This document shows, one piece after another, positions 36,301 to 44,039 of a stretch of DNA of 64,000 bases. A program made the position numbers and the translations under genes. How positions within the stretch are numbered: the first letter of the stretch is position 1; each line of letters starts with the position of its first letter. The notes beneath the pieces are model-generated. The model did no database searches. It saw nothing but the letters and a program-made list of their open reading frames with translations, and was not told the DNA's origin. The stretch is from Chitinophagaceae bacterium (GTDB lineage Bacteria > Bacteroidota > Bacteroidia > Chitinophagales > Chitinophagaceae): NCBI GenBank assembly GCA_016710745.1, contig JADJVB010000010.1, forward strand, positions 1,723,517 to 1,787,516. Direction: 5' to 3'.

Positions 36301-36594
36301 TTAATTGGCCATTACTTCAATGGTAGCATTGATACTTCTATCGGTGATGGCATCGCATTGAGGCTTTAAAATATCGTAGCTGCCCTGTTTAACGGCGTAT
36401 TTGCCTTTTGAGTCGATGATCACGGCACACTGTTCTGCCTGTTCAACGGAGTGACCGCATATATCAACCAACGTATCAATTACCCAGTCAAAGGTATTCA
36501 CCTCATCATTCCAAACGATCAGGCTGCAATACAAATCCGTTTCGGTTAGCGTATCCGTATCTTCCTGAAATTTTGTATTTGAATAAATTGACAT
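36301..36594 (-). CDS. clpS: Clp protease adaptor ClpS
   Basis: A 97-residue adaptor that binds N-degrons and delivers them to ClpAP. The core matches ClpS: LIVWNDEVNTFDWVID (substrate pocket strand and helix), CGHSVEQAEQCAVIIDSKGKYAV and the C-terminal helix. The ATG at 36594 is chosen; an in-frame TTG at 36627 adds 11 residues and lies beyond the -7 box. The first gene of the clpS-aat pair, it is divergent from tRNA-Val. Confidence 0.92.
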   Translation of the reverse strand: MSIYSNTKFQEDTDTLTETDLYCSLIVWNDEVNTFDWVIDTLVDICGHSVEQAEQCAVIIDSKGKYAVKQGSYDILKPQCDAITDRSINATIEVMAN

Positions 36595-36604
36595 AGTAGT
36601 AACA

Positions 36605-36612
36605 CAAAAGTA
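36605..36612 (-). promoter_or_regulatory. -7 box of clpS
   Basis: Minus-strand TACTTTTG, ten bases before the ATG at 36594. Confidence 0.45.
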
Positions 36613-36665
36613 GGTTGAAATTGGCAAAAATGCTAATGATTATTTTGAGAAATGGTTGAAAATAT

Positions 36666-36695
36666 TTTGCAGAAATAATTTAACCCTTATCTTTG
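36666..36695 (+). promoter_or_regulatory. Promoter of tRNA-Val
   Basis: A -33 TTTG (36666-36669) and a -7 TATCTTTG (36688-36695) are separated by 18 bases, the best full Bacteroidota-type promoter in the window. The tRNA begins 17 bases after the box. Confidence 0.7.
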
Positions 36696-36712
36696 CCGTC
36701 CGAAATAAAAAG

Positions 36713-36787
36713 GGGAGCATAGCTCAGTTGGTTTAGAGCATCTGCCTTACAAGCAGAGGGTCCGCGGTTCGAACCCGTGTGCTCCCA
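36713..36787 (+). tRNA. tRNA-Val (anticodon TAC)
   Basis: A cloverleaf with acceptor stem GGGAGCA/TGCTCCC, D-arm GCTC...GAGC, anticodon stem TCTGC/GCAGA with loop CTTACAA (anticodon TAC, reading GTA and by wobble other Val codons), and T-arm with GTTCGAA. The discriminator base is A and the CCA end is not encoded. It is a single tRNA gene between clpS (divergent) and a terminator. Confidence 0.95.
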
Positions 36788-36792
36788 CAAAG

Positions 36793-36822
36793 AAAAGGGT
36801 TTCAAGCAATTGAAACCCTTTT
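36793..36822 (+). terminator. Rho-independent terminator of tRNA-Val
   Basis: Perfect 12-bp stem AAAAGGGTTTCA/TGAAACCCTTTT with a 6-base loop, six bases after the tRNA. The symmetric A and T ends also allow use by the minus-strand gene that ends at 36856. Confidence 0.88.
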
Positions 36823-36855
36823 GTATTTTGCAATTTGAAGGAGTAAAAGCAGGGT

Positions 36856-37188
36856 TTAATTCAACTGCACCGCCGGTAACCTGTAAGATTGACCATCGTA
36901 CACAAACAATTCATCAATTTCGATGGTCCAGTATTTGTATAGTGGAGATTTGCTCAGGTATTCTTCCACTTCCAGTTTATTGGCTGCATTAAATACCATC
37001 CAGCTTTTCTGACTTTCCATGCTTACGGTGTAGTAATCAAGAATGTTTTTTTCGATCAAACTGTTTATATAAACCCGGTGTGGGGGTACATAGGTCATAA
37101 ATGCTTCGTCCATATCGAAGTGAACCGTAACCTGGTACTTATTTAACTGCTTTGCCCCGGTACCCAGGGGGTCGTTCAAATTTTCCAT
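36856..37188 (-). CDS. Small conserved-looking protein, possible YciI-like fold
   Basis: 110 residues, no recognised family. The pattern YQVTVHFDMDEAFMTYVPPHR, a middle LIEKNILDYYTVSMESQKSWMVFNA and a final WTIEIDELFVY suggests a ferredoxin-like dimeric barrel such as YciI or muconolactone-isomerase relatives; this is a guess from secondary-structure periodicity. Its start overlaps the 3' end of mtaB by 13 bases, so it is the second gene of an mtaB operon. Confidence 0.72.
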   Translation of the reverse strand: MENLNDPLGTGAKQLNKYQVTVHFDMDEAFMTYVPPHRVYINSLIEKNILDYYTVSMESQKSWMVFNAANKLEVEEYLSKSPLYKYWTIEIDELFVYDGQSYRLPAVQLN

Positions 37189-38459
37189 GCTATAATTTTA
37201 TTCTCCCAGGCTTCATTAAAGGGAACTGTAATTTTTATATAATTATCGGTAAATCCGTCCATCATACCATTCTTATTTTTTGTTTCAAACAAAACGCTGC
37301 GGGTTTGGCCGATATGCTCATTGGTAAAGTATTGCATTTTTTGGTAACTGAGGTTACGCAGGATCTTATTTCTTTCCTGCCGCACGTGAACAGGAACCAC
37401 CGGTTTCATATCCGCAGCCAGCGTATTTGTTCTTTCCGAATAGGTGAATACGTGCAGGTAAGATATGTTAAGTTGGTGCAGAAAATCAAATGTTTCTTTA
37501 AAATCAGCCTCTGTTTCACCGGGAAAACCAACGATCACATCAACGCCGATACAAGCATGCGGCATCATGGTTTTTATCAATCCAACACGTTCAGCATACA
37601 ATGCTTTCTTATAACGCCGCCGCATCAATCCAAGAATCTTATCGCTGCCACTTTGTAAAGGAATATGAAAATGCGGCATGAATCTTTTACTGTTGCTCAC
37701 AAATTCAATGATCTCATTGGACAGCAAATTTGGTTCAATGGAGGATATTCTATATCGTTCTATACCTGTAATTTTTTCGAGTTCCTTAATAAGCGAAAAG
37801 AAATTTTCTTTATTTGATTGCTGCTCTAAATCCCCCCTTTGGGGGGTGGGGGGGCTAAAATCCCCTAAATTAATTCCCGTGAGCACAATTTCCTTAGCTC
37901 CTTGCGTGGCCAGCGATTCAACATTGGCCAAAACATGGTCCACACTATCACTCCGGCTTTTACCCCGTGCCATGGGGATGGTACAAAAAGAACAATTATA
38001 ATCGCAGCCATCCTGCACTTTCAAAAATATCCGGGTACGATCGTTAATAGAATAGGAAGCGGTAAATTCGTTTACATCTTCAATATCACAACTGCAAATT
38101 TTAGCTGAATCGCCTTTAGTGATCTCTTTCAGGTGAGATGCGATATTAAATTTTTCTGCAGCACCCAATACCAGGTCAACACCAGGGATAGCTGCAATTT
38201 CTTCGGGCTTCAATTGTGCATAACAACCCGTGATCACCACCATTGCTTCGGGCGCCTTGCGCTGAATACGCCTGACCAGCATTTTGCATTCCTTATCCGC
38301 ATTTTCAGTTACCGAGCAGGTATTGATCACATACACATCGGCCACTTCATCAAAATTTCTTTTTTCGAAGCCATCATTTTCCAATAACCTGCCGATTGCA
38401 GAGGTTTCGGAGAAATTAAGTTTGCAGCCCAGTGTATGTAAAGCAACTGTTTTTTTCAT
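37176..38459 (-). CDS. mtaB: tRNA t6A37 methylthiotransferase MtaB
   Basis: A 427-residue radical-SAM enzyme that makes ms2t6A at position 37 of ANN-decoding tRNAs. It has the N-terminal cluster motifs (HTLGCKLN, NTCSVT, TGCYAQ), the radical-SAM CDYNCSFC with GCDYNCSFCTIPMARG context, and RISSIEPNLL. The ATG at 38459 gives the family start KKTVALHTLGCKLN; an open extension to 38648 runs into a repeat element. An extra segment of about 18 residues (SPPTPQRGDLEQQSNKEN) after NLGDF is encoded by a palindromic C/G repeat inserted in frame. Confidence 0.93.
   Translation of the reverse strand: MKKTVALHTLGCKLNFSETSAIGRLLENDGFEKRNFDEVADVYVINTCSVTENADKECKMLVRRIQRKAPEAMVVITGCYAQLKPEEIAAIPGVDLVLGAAEKFNIASHLKEITKGDSAKICSCDIEDVNEFTASYSINDRTRIFLKVQDGCDYNCSFCTIPMARGKSRSDSVDHVLANVESLATQGAKEIVLTGINLGDFSPPTPQRGDLEQQSNKENFFSLIKELEKITGIERYRISSIEPNLLSNEIIEFVSNSKRFMPHFHIPLQSGSDKILGLMRRRYKKALYAERVGLIKTMMPHACIGVDVIVGFPGETEADFKETFDFLHQLNISYLHVFTYSERTNTLAADMKPVVPVHVRQERNKILRNLSYQKMQYFTNEHIGQTRSVLFETKNKNGMMDGFTDNYIKITVPFNEAWENKIIAWKI
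37825..37866. repeat. C/G-rich palindromic repeat inside mtaB
   Basis: CCCCCC-TTT-GGGGGG (37832-37846) followed by T, a run of seven G, CTAAAA and TCCCCTAAA. It is related to the sequence at 48149-48168 in argH. It adds a linker between radical-SAM strands without breaking the frame. Confidence 0.8.
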
Positions 38460-38465
38460 TGGATG

Positions 38466-38473
38466 CAAATTTA
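38466..38473 (-). promoter_or_regulatory. -7 box of mtaB, near-leaderless
   Basis: Minus-strand TAAATTTG, only six bases before the ATG at 38459. Confidence 0.5.
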
Positions 38474-38489
38474 GCGAAATTGAAGGGAT

Positions 38490-38719
38490 GGAACACGGAT
38501 TAGCTGGATAAGACGGATTTATGATGATATTAGATCTTGGTAACCGGAGCATACCAGGCATGTAAATAGATCCCATTTGGCAGACGTTAATCTGCGTAAA
38601 TATTTTAATCGCTACGATGAGCAAAAAATTGGTTGTCATCCTTTGCATCTGTTTTATCCATGTTCTTTCATATCAAAAAAATCCGTTTCCATCCGTTCAA
38701 TTCCTGTTATCGGTGTTCC
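38490..38719. repeat. 230-bp element with imperfect terminal inverted repeats
   Basis: The left end starts GGAACACGGATTAGC and includes ACGGATTT. The right end is the imperfect reverse complement, with AAATCCGT and finishing ATCGGTGTTCC. Similarity extends about 40 bases from each tip with gaps. The interior has no ORF of note. It could fold into one long stem and resembles palindromic intergenic repeats or a MITE; I see no second copy in the window. Confidence 0.5.
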
Positions 38720-38739
38720 ATCATTTGGTAACTTGCGCT

Positions 38740-39192
38740 ATGCTAAAAAAATACCTACCGTTCATTTTCCTGATCGCCGCAGCGCTCTTGCTTATTTTTA
38801 TTAAAAAAAATCAGCGGGGCGAAAAGCCTCAAAGACCTGGAACTGAGCAGGTTGAGGAAAGGGTTACCGTTCCTGCAGTACTGCCGGATGCAAATAATGA
38901 AGATGCAGTTGAAGGATTTAACCGCAATGCCAGTACCATTATTTTCAGCAAACACGCCAAATGCCGGATGGATTGCCGAAATATTGATGAATCGGAAGTA
39001 AAGGAAATTTTGAAGACGGGAAAAATAAATCATAAAAAAATACAATCCGATAAAAGAGGTAAAACCTATCCGGTTGAAGGTTATACACATGATAAACAGC
39101 ATGTACGCATCGTATTTGCTCCAAAAAATGATGGTTTGGTGGTAGTTACGGTGATCGATCTGGATACCGACTGGACATGCGATTGCAAATAG
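38740..39192 (+). CDS. DUF4258 domain protein with N-terminal membrane anchor
   Basis: About 150 residues. A hydrophobic helix (residues 4-21, LPFIFLIAAALLLIFI) is followed by a polar linker and the DUF4258 domain (about 67-150): FSKHAKCRMDCRNIDESEVKEIL, then GKTYPVEGYTHDKQHVRIVFAP and VVTVIDLDTDWTCDCK. DUF4258 resembles RelE/HigB-like toxin folds, but this exported or anchored single gene lacks an antitoxin neighbour, so a toxin role is not supported. The frame is open further upstream through the repeat element; the ATG at 38740 is the natural start. Confidence 0.8.
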   Translation: MLKKYLPFIFLIAAALLLIFIKKNQRGEKPQRPGTEQVEERVTVPAVLPDANNEDAVEGFNRNASTIIFSKHAKCRMDCRNIDESEVKEILKTGKINHKKIQSDKRGKTYPVEGYTHDKQHVRIVFAPKNDGLVVVTVIDLDTDWTCDCK

Positions 39193-39236
39193 TTTTCCGT
39201 TCAAAATTCTTTATCAAATTAAAACACAAAACAACT

Positions 39237-39351
39237 TAAATTTGTATTGCCATCTTGATTTCATAAACAGTCCGAAGGACTACTTTGAAATCTTAGATGG
39301 AATTATACCGATAGTAGATGGTATTGGATTCAATACTGGTATAATCGGTAT
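39237..39351 (+). promoter_or_regulatory. -7 box and structured leader of the GH3-family gene
   Basis: TAAATTTG (39237-39244) is followed by a leader of about 125 bases containing AGTCC-GAA-GGACT (39269-39281) and a two-part stem: ATACCGAT (39305-39312) with ATCGGTAT (39344-39351), enclosing GTATTG-GATT-CAATAC (39321-39336). The nested repeats could fold into a long hairpin close to the start codon at 39376. Confidence 0.45.
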
Positions 39352-39375
39352 GTCTAAATGATTGAATAGATTGCG

Positions 39376-40887
39376 ATGAAGATGAAGATAAAATCAATAT
39401 TGGCAAAGCCATTTGCCGGGTACATACATAAGCAGATCAGGAAGGGGATGGAAACCGCAGTAGCCGATCAACAGGAAATATTTCAGCAGTTGATCAAAGC
39501 CGGCGCAAAAACGATTTTTGGAAAGGATCACGATTTTGCAGCTATTAAAACACATGCCGATTTTGTGAAACAGGTTCCCATCAGGGATTATGAAGCCTTT
39601 AAACCATATATTGAAAAGATAAAGCAGGGTACCCATAATGTGCTTTGGAAGGGGCAACCTTTGTACCTGTCGAAAACCAGTGGCACCACCAGTGGCGTAA
39701 AATATATTCCGATCACAAAAGATTCTATTCCCAATCACATCAACACAGCCCGTAATGCGCTGCTTTGCTATATGTCGGAAACCGGCAATACCAAATTTGC
39801 AGATGGCAAACTGATATTCCTCAGCGGCTCACCGGAGTTGGAAAGGGTTGGCGGGATTCCCACAGGCAGGTTAAGCGGAATTGTAAATCATCATGTACCA
39901 AAGTACTTAAGATCGAACCAGTTGCCTTCATTCACTACCAATTGTATAGAAGAATGGGAGGACAAGCTGGATAAGATCGTGGACGAAACCATTAACCAGA
40001 ATATGACGCTGATCAGCGGCATTCCGCCATGGATGCAGATGTACTTCGACAGGTTAACTGAAAAGAGCGGAAAAAAAGTAGGCGAATTGTTTCCGAATTT
40101 TAATGTGATGGTACAGGGCGGCGTAAACTTTGAACCATATAAAGCCAGGCTTCTTGAAAGTATTGGCCGGCCGGTAGATTGTATCGAATTGTTTCCGGCA
40201 AGTGAAGGTTTTTTTGCCTTTCAGGATTCCCAAACGGAGGAAGGATTATTATTGAATACCAACAGCGGTATATTTTTTGAATTTGTGCCCGCCGGTGAAA
40301 TTTTTAATGAAAACCCAACCCGTCTAACGTTGGGCGAGGTAAAAACCGGCGAGAACTACGCATTGATAGTGAACAGCAATGCCGGCTTATGGGGATACAA
40401 TATCGGCGATACCATAAAATTTGTTTCAACCGATCCCTACCGTATCGTGGTTACCGGGCGTACCAAACATTTTATATCTGCTTTTGGCGAACACGTTATC
40501 AGTGAAGAAGTGGAAACTGCTTTGTTGCTGGCCGCTGCAGAGGAAAATATTCCCATTACCGAATTTACCGTAGCGCCTAAAATATCAACCGACGCCGGTA
40601 AAAGTTATCACGAGTGGTTTATTGAATTCGAGAACAAGCCGGCCGATATGAACGCTTTTTCTAAAAAGGTAGACGATAACCTGCGAAAAAAAAATGTGTA
40701 TTATGATGACCTGATAGGAGGAAATATTCTGCAACAGCTGAAAATTTCACCGGTGAAGAAAAATGGATTTATTGATTATATGAAGAGCATAGGTAAGTTG
40801 GGCGGACAAAATAAAGTGCCCAGGCTGAGTAACGACAGGAAGATCGCCGAAGAGCTGAAAAAATTTGTATATCAAAACGGGCAATAA
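39376..40887 (+). CDS. GH3 auxin-responsive promoter family protein (acyl-adenylating)
   Basis: A 503-residue GH3-fold member of the ANL adenylating superfamily. The ATP-phosphate loop SKTSGTTSGVKYIPIT (near residue 98) is the GH3 version of motif A3; FPASEGFFAFQ and NIGDTIKFVSTDPYRIVVTGRTKHFISAFGEHV follow in the usual order, with a C-terminal lid domain. Plant GH3 proteins conjugate amino acids to hormones; bacterial members are widespread in Bacteroidota with unknown substrates. It lies directly upstream of the arginine operon on the same strand. Confidence 0.9.
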   Translation: MKMKIKSILAKPFAGYIHKQIRKGMETAVADQQEIFQQLIKAGAKTIFGKDHDFAAIKTHADFVKQVPIRDYEAFKPYIEKIKQGTHNVLWKGQPLYLSKTSGTTSGVKYIPITKDSIPNHINTARNALLCYMSETGNTKFADGKLIFLSGSPELERVGGIPTGRLSGIVNHHVPKYLRSNQLPSFTTNCIEEWEDKLDKIVDETINQNMTLISGIPPWMQMYFDRLTEKSGKKVGELFPNFNVMVQGGVNFEPYKARLLESIGRPVDCIELFPASEGFFAFQDSQTEEGLLLNTNSGIFFEFVPAGEIFNENPTRLTLGEVKTGENYALIVNSNAGLWGYNIGDTIKFVSTDPYRIVVTGRTKHFISAFGEHVISEEVETALLLAAAEENIPITEFTVAPKISTDAGKSYHEWFIEFENKPADMNAFSKKVDDNLRKKNVYYDDLIGGNILQQLKISPVKKNGFIDYMKSIGKLGGQNKVPRLSNDRKIAEELKKFVYQNGQ

Positions 40888-40894
40888 ATATTTT

Positions 40895-41156
40895 TTTGTC
40901 CTTTGTTTTTAAAATATTATACATTTGTGTGGTAAAACACATTAATTACAAAGTTGAACCGGACTATTTTACATATCGCAAACACAAAATCTCCCGCCAG
41001 GGGTATACTATGTAATATGGAGAACTGGTTTGTATGTATTCCCAGATCCCGACGTGGATGCTGATAGGACGAGTAGCTAACACCTGCCCCTGTCAGTGAA
41101 AAAATCTCCGAAAAATTTCCGTTAACAATCTTATTCATTCTTTCAATTTATAAAAA
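40895..41156 (+). promoter_or_regulatory. Promoter and long leader of the arginine operon
   Basis: A -7 box TACATTTG (40920-40927) with TTTG at 40895-40898 precedes about 220 untranslated bases before the first gene. A palindrome TGTGT-6-ACACA (40926-40941) overlaps the box and the predicted start of transcription, as an operator might. A short ORF with three Arg codons lies at 41017-41064, and a hairpin CTGATAGG/CCTGTCAG (41061-41096, one G-T pair) overlaps its stop. No T run follows, so it is not a classic terminator. Confidence 0.4.
41017..41064 (+). CDS. Possible Arg-rich leader peptide (15 residues)
   Basis: The frame encodes MENWFVCIPRSRRGC and ends with adjacent stops TGA TAG. Arg codons AGA, CGA and CGT fall at residues 10, 12 and 13, six bases before a hairpin. 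Position and composition suggest a sensing peptide for the arginine operon; chance is a real alternative because there is no A-rich start context and no terminator. Confidence 0.25.
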   Translation: MENWFVCIPRSRRGC

Positions 41157-41858
41157 TTGGAACTTAGCAATATAATTATCAGGGTTGCCAATGCAACTGA
41201 TAATCACTACGCAACAACCCTCACCGATGAAATGGCATCATCGGCAAAAGCCAGGGGCACAGGAATTGCCAAGCGTTCGCCTGAATATATCGACCAAAAG
41301 ATCACAGAGGGTAAATCTGTTATTGCGGTAACCACAGCCGGTGAGTGGGTTGGGTTTTGTTATATAGAGGTTTGGGAGCATAATAAATTCGTGGCCAACA
41401 GCGGCCTGATCGTTTCTCCGGCATTCCGAAAAACGGGTGTTGCCAAAGCGATCAAAAAGAAAATATTTGAACTCAGCCGGGAAAAATATCCCGACTCAAA
41501 AATATTTGGATTAACAACCGGGCTTGCCGTTATGAAGATCAATTCCGATCTGGGATACGAGCCGGTTACGTATTCTGAATTAACAACTGATGAACAATTT
41601 TGGGCCGGCTGCAAAAGCTGTGTGAATTATGATATACTGATGAGCAAGGAACGTAAGAACTGTATGTGTACCGCGATGTTGTTTGATCCTGCTGATCATT
41701 ATACGCCTGAAGAAACAAAAACGGCGTTTAAAAAGCAGTCAAAAATTTACGAACGTTTTATGCGGATAAAGCAAAGTAAAATGCTTAAGTTTTTGCAAAA
41801 GAAGCAGGCAGGCGGTGCTCCATCGAAATCGTTGTTGCGTTTTTTTTTTAATTTTTAA
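41157..41858 (+). CDS. GNAT acetyltransferase, probable N-acetylglutamate synthase of the arginine operon
   Basis: A 233-residue GNAT protein. The acetyl-CoA fold spans about residues 7-150, with SGLIVSPAFRKTGVAKAIKKK as the pyrophosphate-binding loop. After it comes a cysteine-rich stretch (GCKSCVNYDIL...KNCMCTAM, CxxC and CxC) and a basic tail. It heads the arginine operon, so acetylation (or succinylation) of glutamate is its likely job. The start is unusual: an in-frame TAA at 41151 leaves TTG 41157 as the first start; the first ATG comes only at residue 25, inside the fold. Confidence 0.82.
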   Translation: MELSNIIIRVANATDNHYATTLTDEMASSAKARGTGIAKRSPEYIDQKITEGKSVIAVTTAGEWVGFCYIEVWEHNKFVANSGLIVSPAFRKTGVAKAIKKKIFELSREKYPDSKIFGLTTGLAVMKINSDLGYEPVTYSELTTDEQFWAGCKSCVNYDILMSKERKNCMCTAMLFDPADHYTPEETKTAFKKQSKIYERFMRIKQSKMLKFLQKKQAGGAPSKSLLRFFFNF

Positions 41859-41869
41859 TAAAAGTACAC

Positions 41870-43078
41870 ATGAGCAAAAAAGTTGTTTTAGGGTTTAGTG
41901 GCGGGTTGGATACAACGTATTGTGTAAAATATTTCACAGATGAAAAAGGGTATGAGGTTCATTCTATTATTATAAATACCGGTGGTTTTACAGAAGAAGA
42001 GTTGAAGACTATTGAAACACATGCGTACAAACTAGGCGTAAAATCGCATACTGCCGTTAATGCGATTAAAAGCTATTATGATAACATTATCAGGTACCTG
42101 ATTTTTGGGAACGTGTTAAAGAACAATACCTATCCGTTAAGTGTAAGCGCTGAAAGGCTGAGCCAGGCCGTTTTAATTGCGGAGCATGTACAACACCTGA
42201 ATGCCGATATAGTAGCCCATGGCAGCACCGGCGCAGGCAACGATCAGGTGCGGTTCGATATGATCTTTAACATCATGATACCCGGTGTAGAAATTTGTAC
42301 GCCGATAAGGGATCAGAAATTAAGCCGTGAGGATGAAATCGCTTATTTAAAAAGTAAGGGAGTTGAGATGAACTTTGAAAAATCGATGTACTCTGTAAAT
42401 AAAGGTCTCTGGGGCACCAGTGTTGGTGGTAAAGAAACCTTGAACAGTAAGGGTATGCTGCCTGAAGAAGCTTGGCCAACGCAGGTTACAGAAACTGAAG
42501 AAAGATCGGTGGAACTTGAATTTATTAAAGGTGAATTAATGGCTATCGACGGAAATAAATTTGGACACCCTGCTGAAGCCATTCAACATTTACAAAAAAT
42601 GGCCGGTCCTTATGGAATCGGCCGGGATATCCATGTAGGCGATACCATCATTGGCATCAAAGGCCGCGTGGGTTTTGAAGCGGCGGCACCGATGGTTATA
42701 TTAAAAGCGCACCATGCGTTAGAAAAACATGTGTTAACTAAATGGCAACTCAACTGGAAAGATCAACTGGCTTTGTTTTATGGCAATTGGTTGCATGAGG
42801 GACAGATTCTTGACCCGGTGATGCGGGATATCGAAGCTTTCTTCGGGAAATCGCAGGAAAATGTAACCGGCAAGGTTTTCGTTAGCCTGATGCCTTACCG
42901 TTTTCAAATTGCCGGCGTCGAATCTGATTTTGATCTGATGAGCAGTCAATTTGGAAAATATGGCGAAATGAATACCGGCTGGACCGGCGAAGACGTGAGG
43001 GGGTTCTCAAAAATATTTGGTAACCAAACCATGATCTATCATGCAGTAAAACAAAAAGCAGATGGCAGTAAAAATTAA
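41870..43078 (+). CDS. argG: Argininosuccinate synthase
   Basis: A 402-residue enzyme joining citrulline and aspartate with ATP. The N-terminal pyrophosphatase loop LGFSGGLDTTYCVKYF and the AHGSTGAGNDQVRFDM motif are the ArgG hallmarks. It follows the GNAT gene by 11 bases and overlaps argC by 17. Its place at the front of the operon, with argH last, is the Bacteroidota order. Confidence 0.95.
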   Translation: MSKKVVLGFSGGLDTTYCVKYFTDEKGYEVHSIIINTGGFTEEELKTIETHAYKLGVKSHTAVNAIKSYYDNIIRYLIFGNVLKNNTYPLSVSAERLSQAVLIAEHVQHLNADIVAHGSTGAGNDQVRFDMIFNIMIPGVEICTPIRDQKLSREDEIAYLKSKGVEMNFEKSMYSVNKGLWGTSVGGKETLNSKGMLPEEAWPTQVTETEERSVELEFIKGELMAIDGNKFGHPAEAIQHLQKMAGPYGIGRDIHVGDTIIGIKGRVGFEAAAPMVILKAHHALEKHVLTKWQLNWKDQLALFYGNWLHEGQILDPVMRDIEAFFGKSQENVTGKVFVSLMPYRFQIAGVESDFDLMSSQFGKYGEMNTGWTGEDVRGFSKIFGNQTMIYHAVKQKADGSKN

Positions 43079-44039
43079 AGTCGGAATTATAGGAGGTGCA
43101 GGTTACACCGGAGGTGAATTGATCCGGATTTTATTGAATCACCCAAACGCCGAGATCATTTTTGTTCACAGCAAAAGCAATGCTGGTAAATTTTTGTACC
43201 AGGTACATAGAGATCTGCAAGGCGATACAACAATGAAATTTGGTTCTGTAATAGACCAAAAAATGGATGTACTGTTTTTATGTGTGGGACACGGCGACGC
43301 TAAAAAATTCCTGGCCGAAAATACGATAGCGGACAAAATTAAACTCATCGACCTCAGCCAGGATTTCAGGCTGGGCGAAGCCGCCGGCAAACGGAAATTT
43401 GTATATGGATTGCCCGAGTTAAATAAGATGCAAATAAAAAAGGCGGATAATATTGCCAATCCGGGCTGTTTTGCCACAACCATTCAATTGGGTTTGTTGC
43501 CGCTGGCCAAGGTCGGTTTATTGAAAGAAATTCATACCACCGGGATCACGGGGTCAACCGGCGCCGGACAGGGATTGAGTGAAACATCACATTTTAGCTG
43601 GAGGGCCAACAACATCCAGGCTTATAAAACCTTATCGCATCAGCACCTGGCCGAGATCGGGCAGTCATTCAAAAAACTACATTCCCGATCAACTATTGAT
43701 CTGAATTTTGTTCCCTGGCGGGGCGATTTTACGCGGGGTATCTTTGTGAGCTCAACCATTCAATGTGCCTTGAGTACCGTTGAGTTAACGGTATTGTACA
43801 AAAAGTTTTATGCAAACCATCCGTTTATTGTATTGAGTGATGAGCCGGTGTTTTTAAAGCAGGTGGTTAATACCAATAAATGTTTTATTCAGCTGGAAAA
43901 AGCAGGCGACAAACTGGTGGTACATTCCATCATTGATAATTTACTGAAAGGGGCCAGTGGCCAGGCTGTGCAAAATATGAACCTGATGTTCAACCTGGAA
44001 GAAACCACAGGATTAAAATTAAAAGCAAATTATTTTTAA
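43062..44039 (+). CDS. argC: N-acetyl-gamma-glutamyl-phosphate reductase
   Basis: A 325-residue NADPH-dependent reductase. It has the Rossmann start KVGIIGGAGYTGGELIRIL and the active-site cysteine in NPGCFATTIQLGL (near residue 131), followed by GSTGAGQGLSETSHFSWR. It reduces acyl-glutamyl phosphate to the semialdehyde. The gene begins inside the 3' end of argG and its TAA shares a base with the argD ATG. Confidence 0.95.
   Translation: MAVKIKVGIIGGAGYTGGELIRILLNHPNAEIIFVHSKSNAGKFLYQVHRDLQGDTTMKFGSVIDQKMDVLFLCVGHGDAKKFLAENTIADKIKLIDLSQDFRLGEAAGKRKFVYGLPELNKMQIKKADNIANPGCFATTIQLGLLPLAKVGLLKEIHTTGITGSTGAGQGLSETSHFSWRANNIQAYKTLSHQHLAEIGQSFKKLHSRSTIDLNFVPWRGDFTRGIFVSSTIQCALSTVELTVLYKKFYANHPFIVLSDEPVFLKQVVNTNKCFIQLEKAGDKLVVHSIIDNLLKGASGQAVQNMNLMFNLEETTGLKLKANYF

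Noticed and set aside
38460..38648. N-terminal extension of mtaB
   Set aside because: It reads through the promoter box and the inverted-repeat element; MtaB normally begins KKTVALHTLGCK.
38740..39192. DUF4258 protein as a toxin of a toxin-antitoxin pair
   Set aside because: It carries an N-terminal hydrophobic anchor and has no small antitoxin gene next to it.
41061..41096. Intrinsic terminator in the arginine leader
   Set aside because: The hairpin is followed by A-rich rather than T-rich sequence.
40917..41138. Minus-strand ORF of 73 codons upstream of the arginine operon
   Set aside because: It lies over the predicted promoter and leader, has no family-like features and no promoter of its own.
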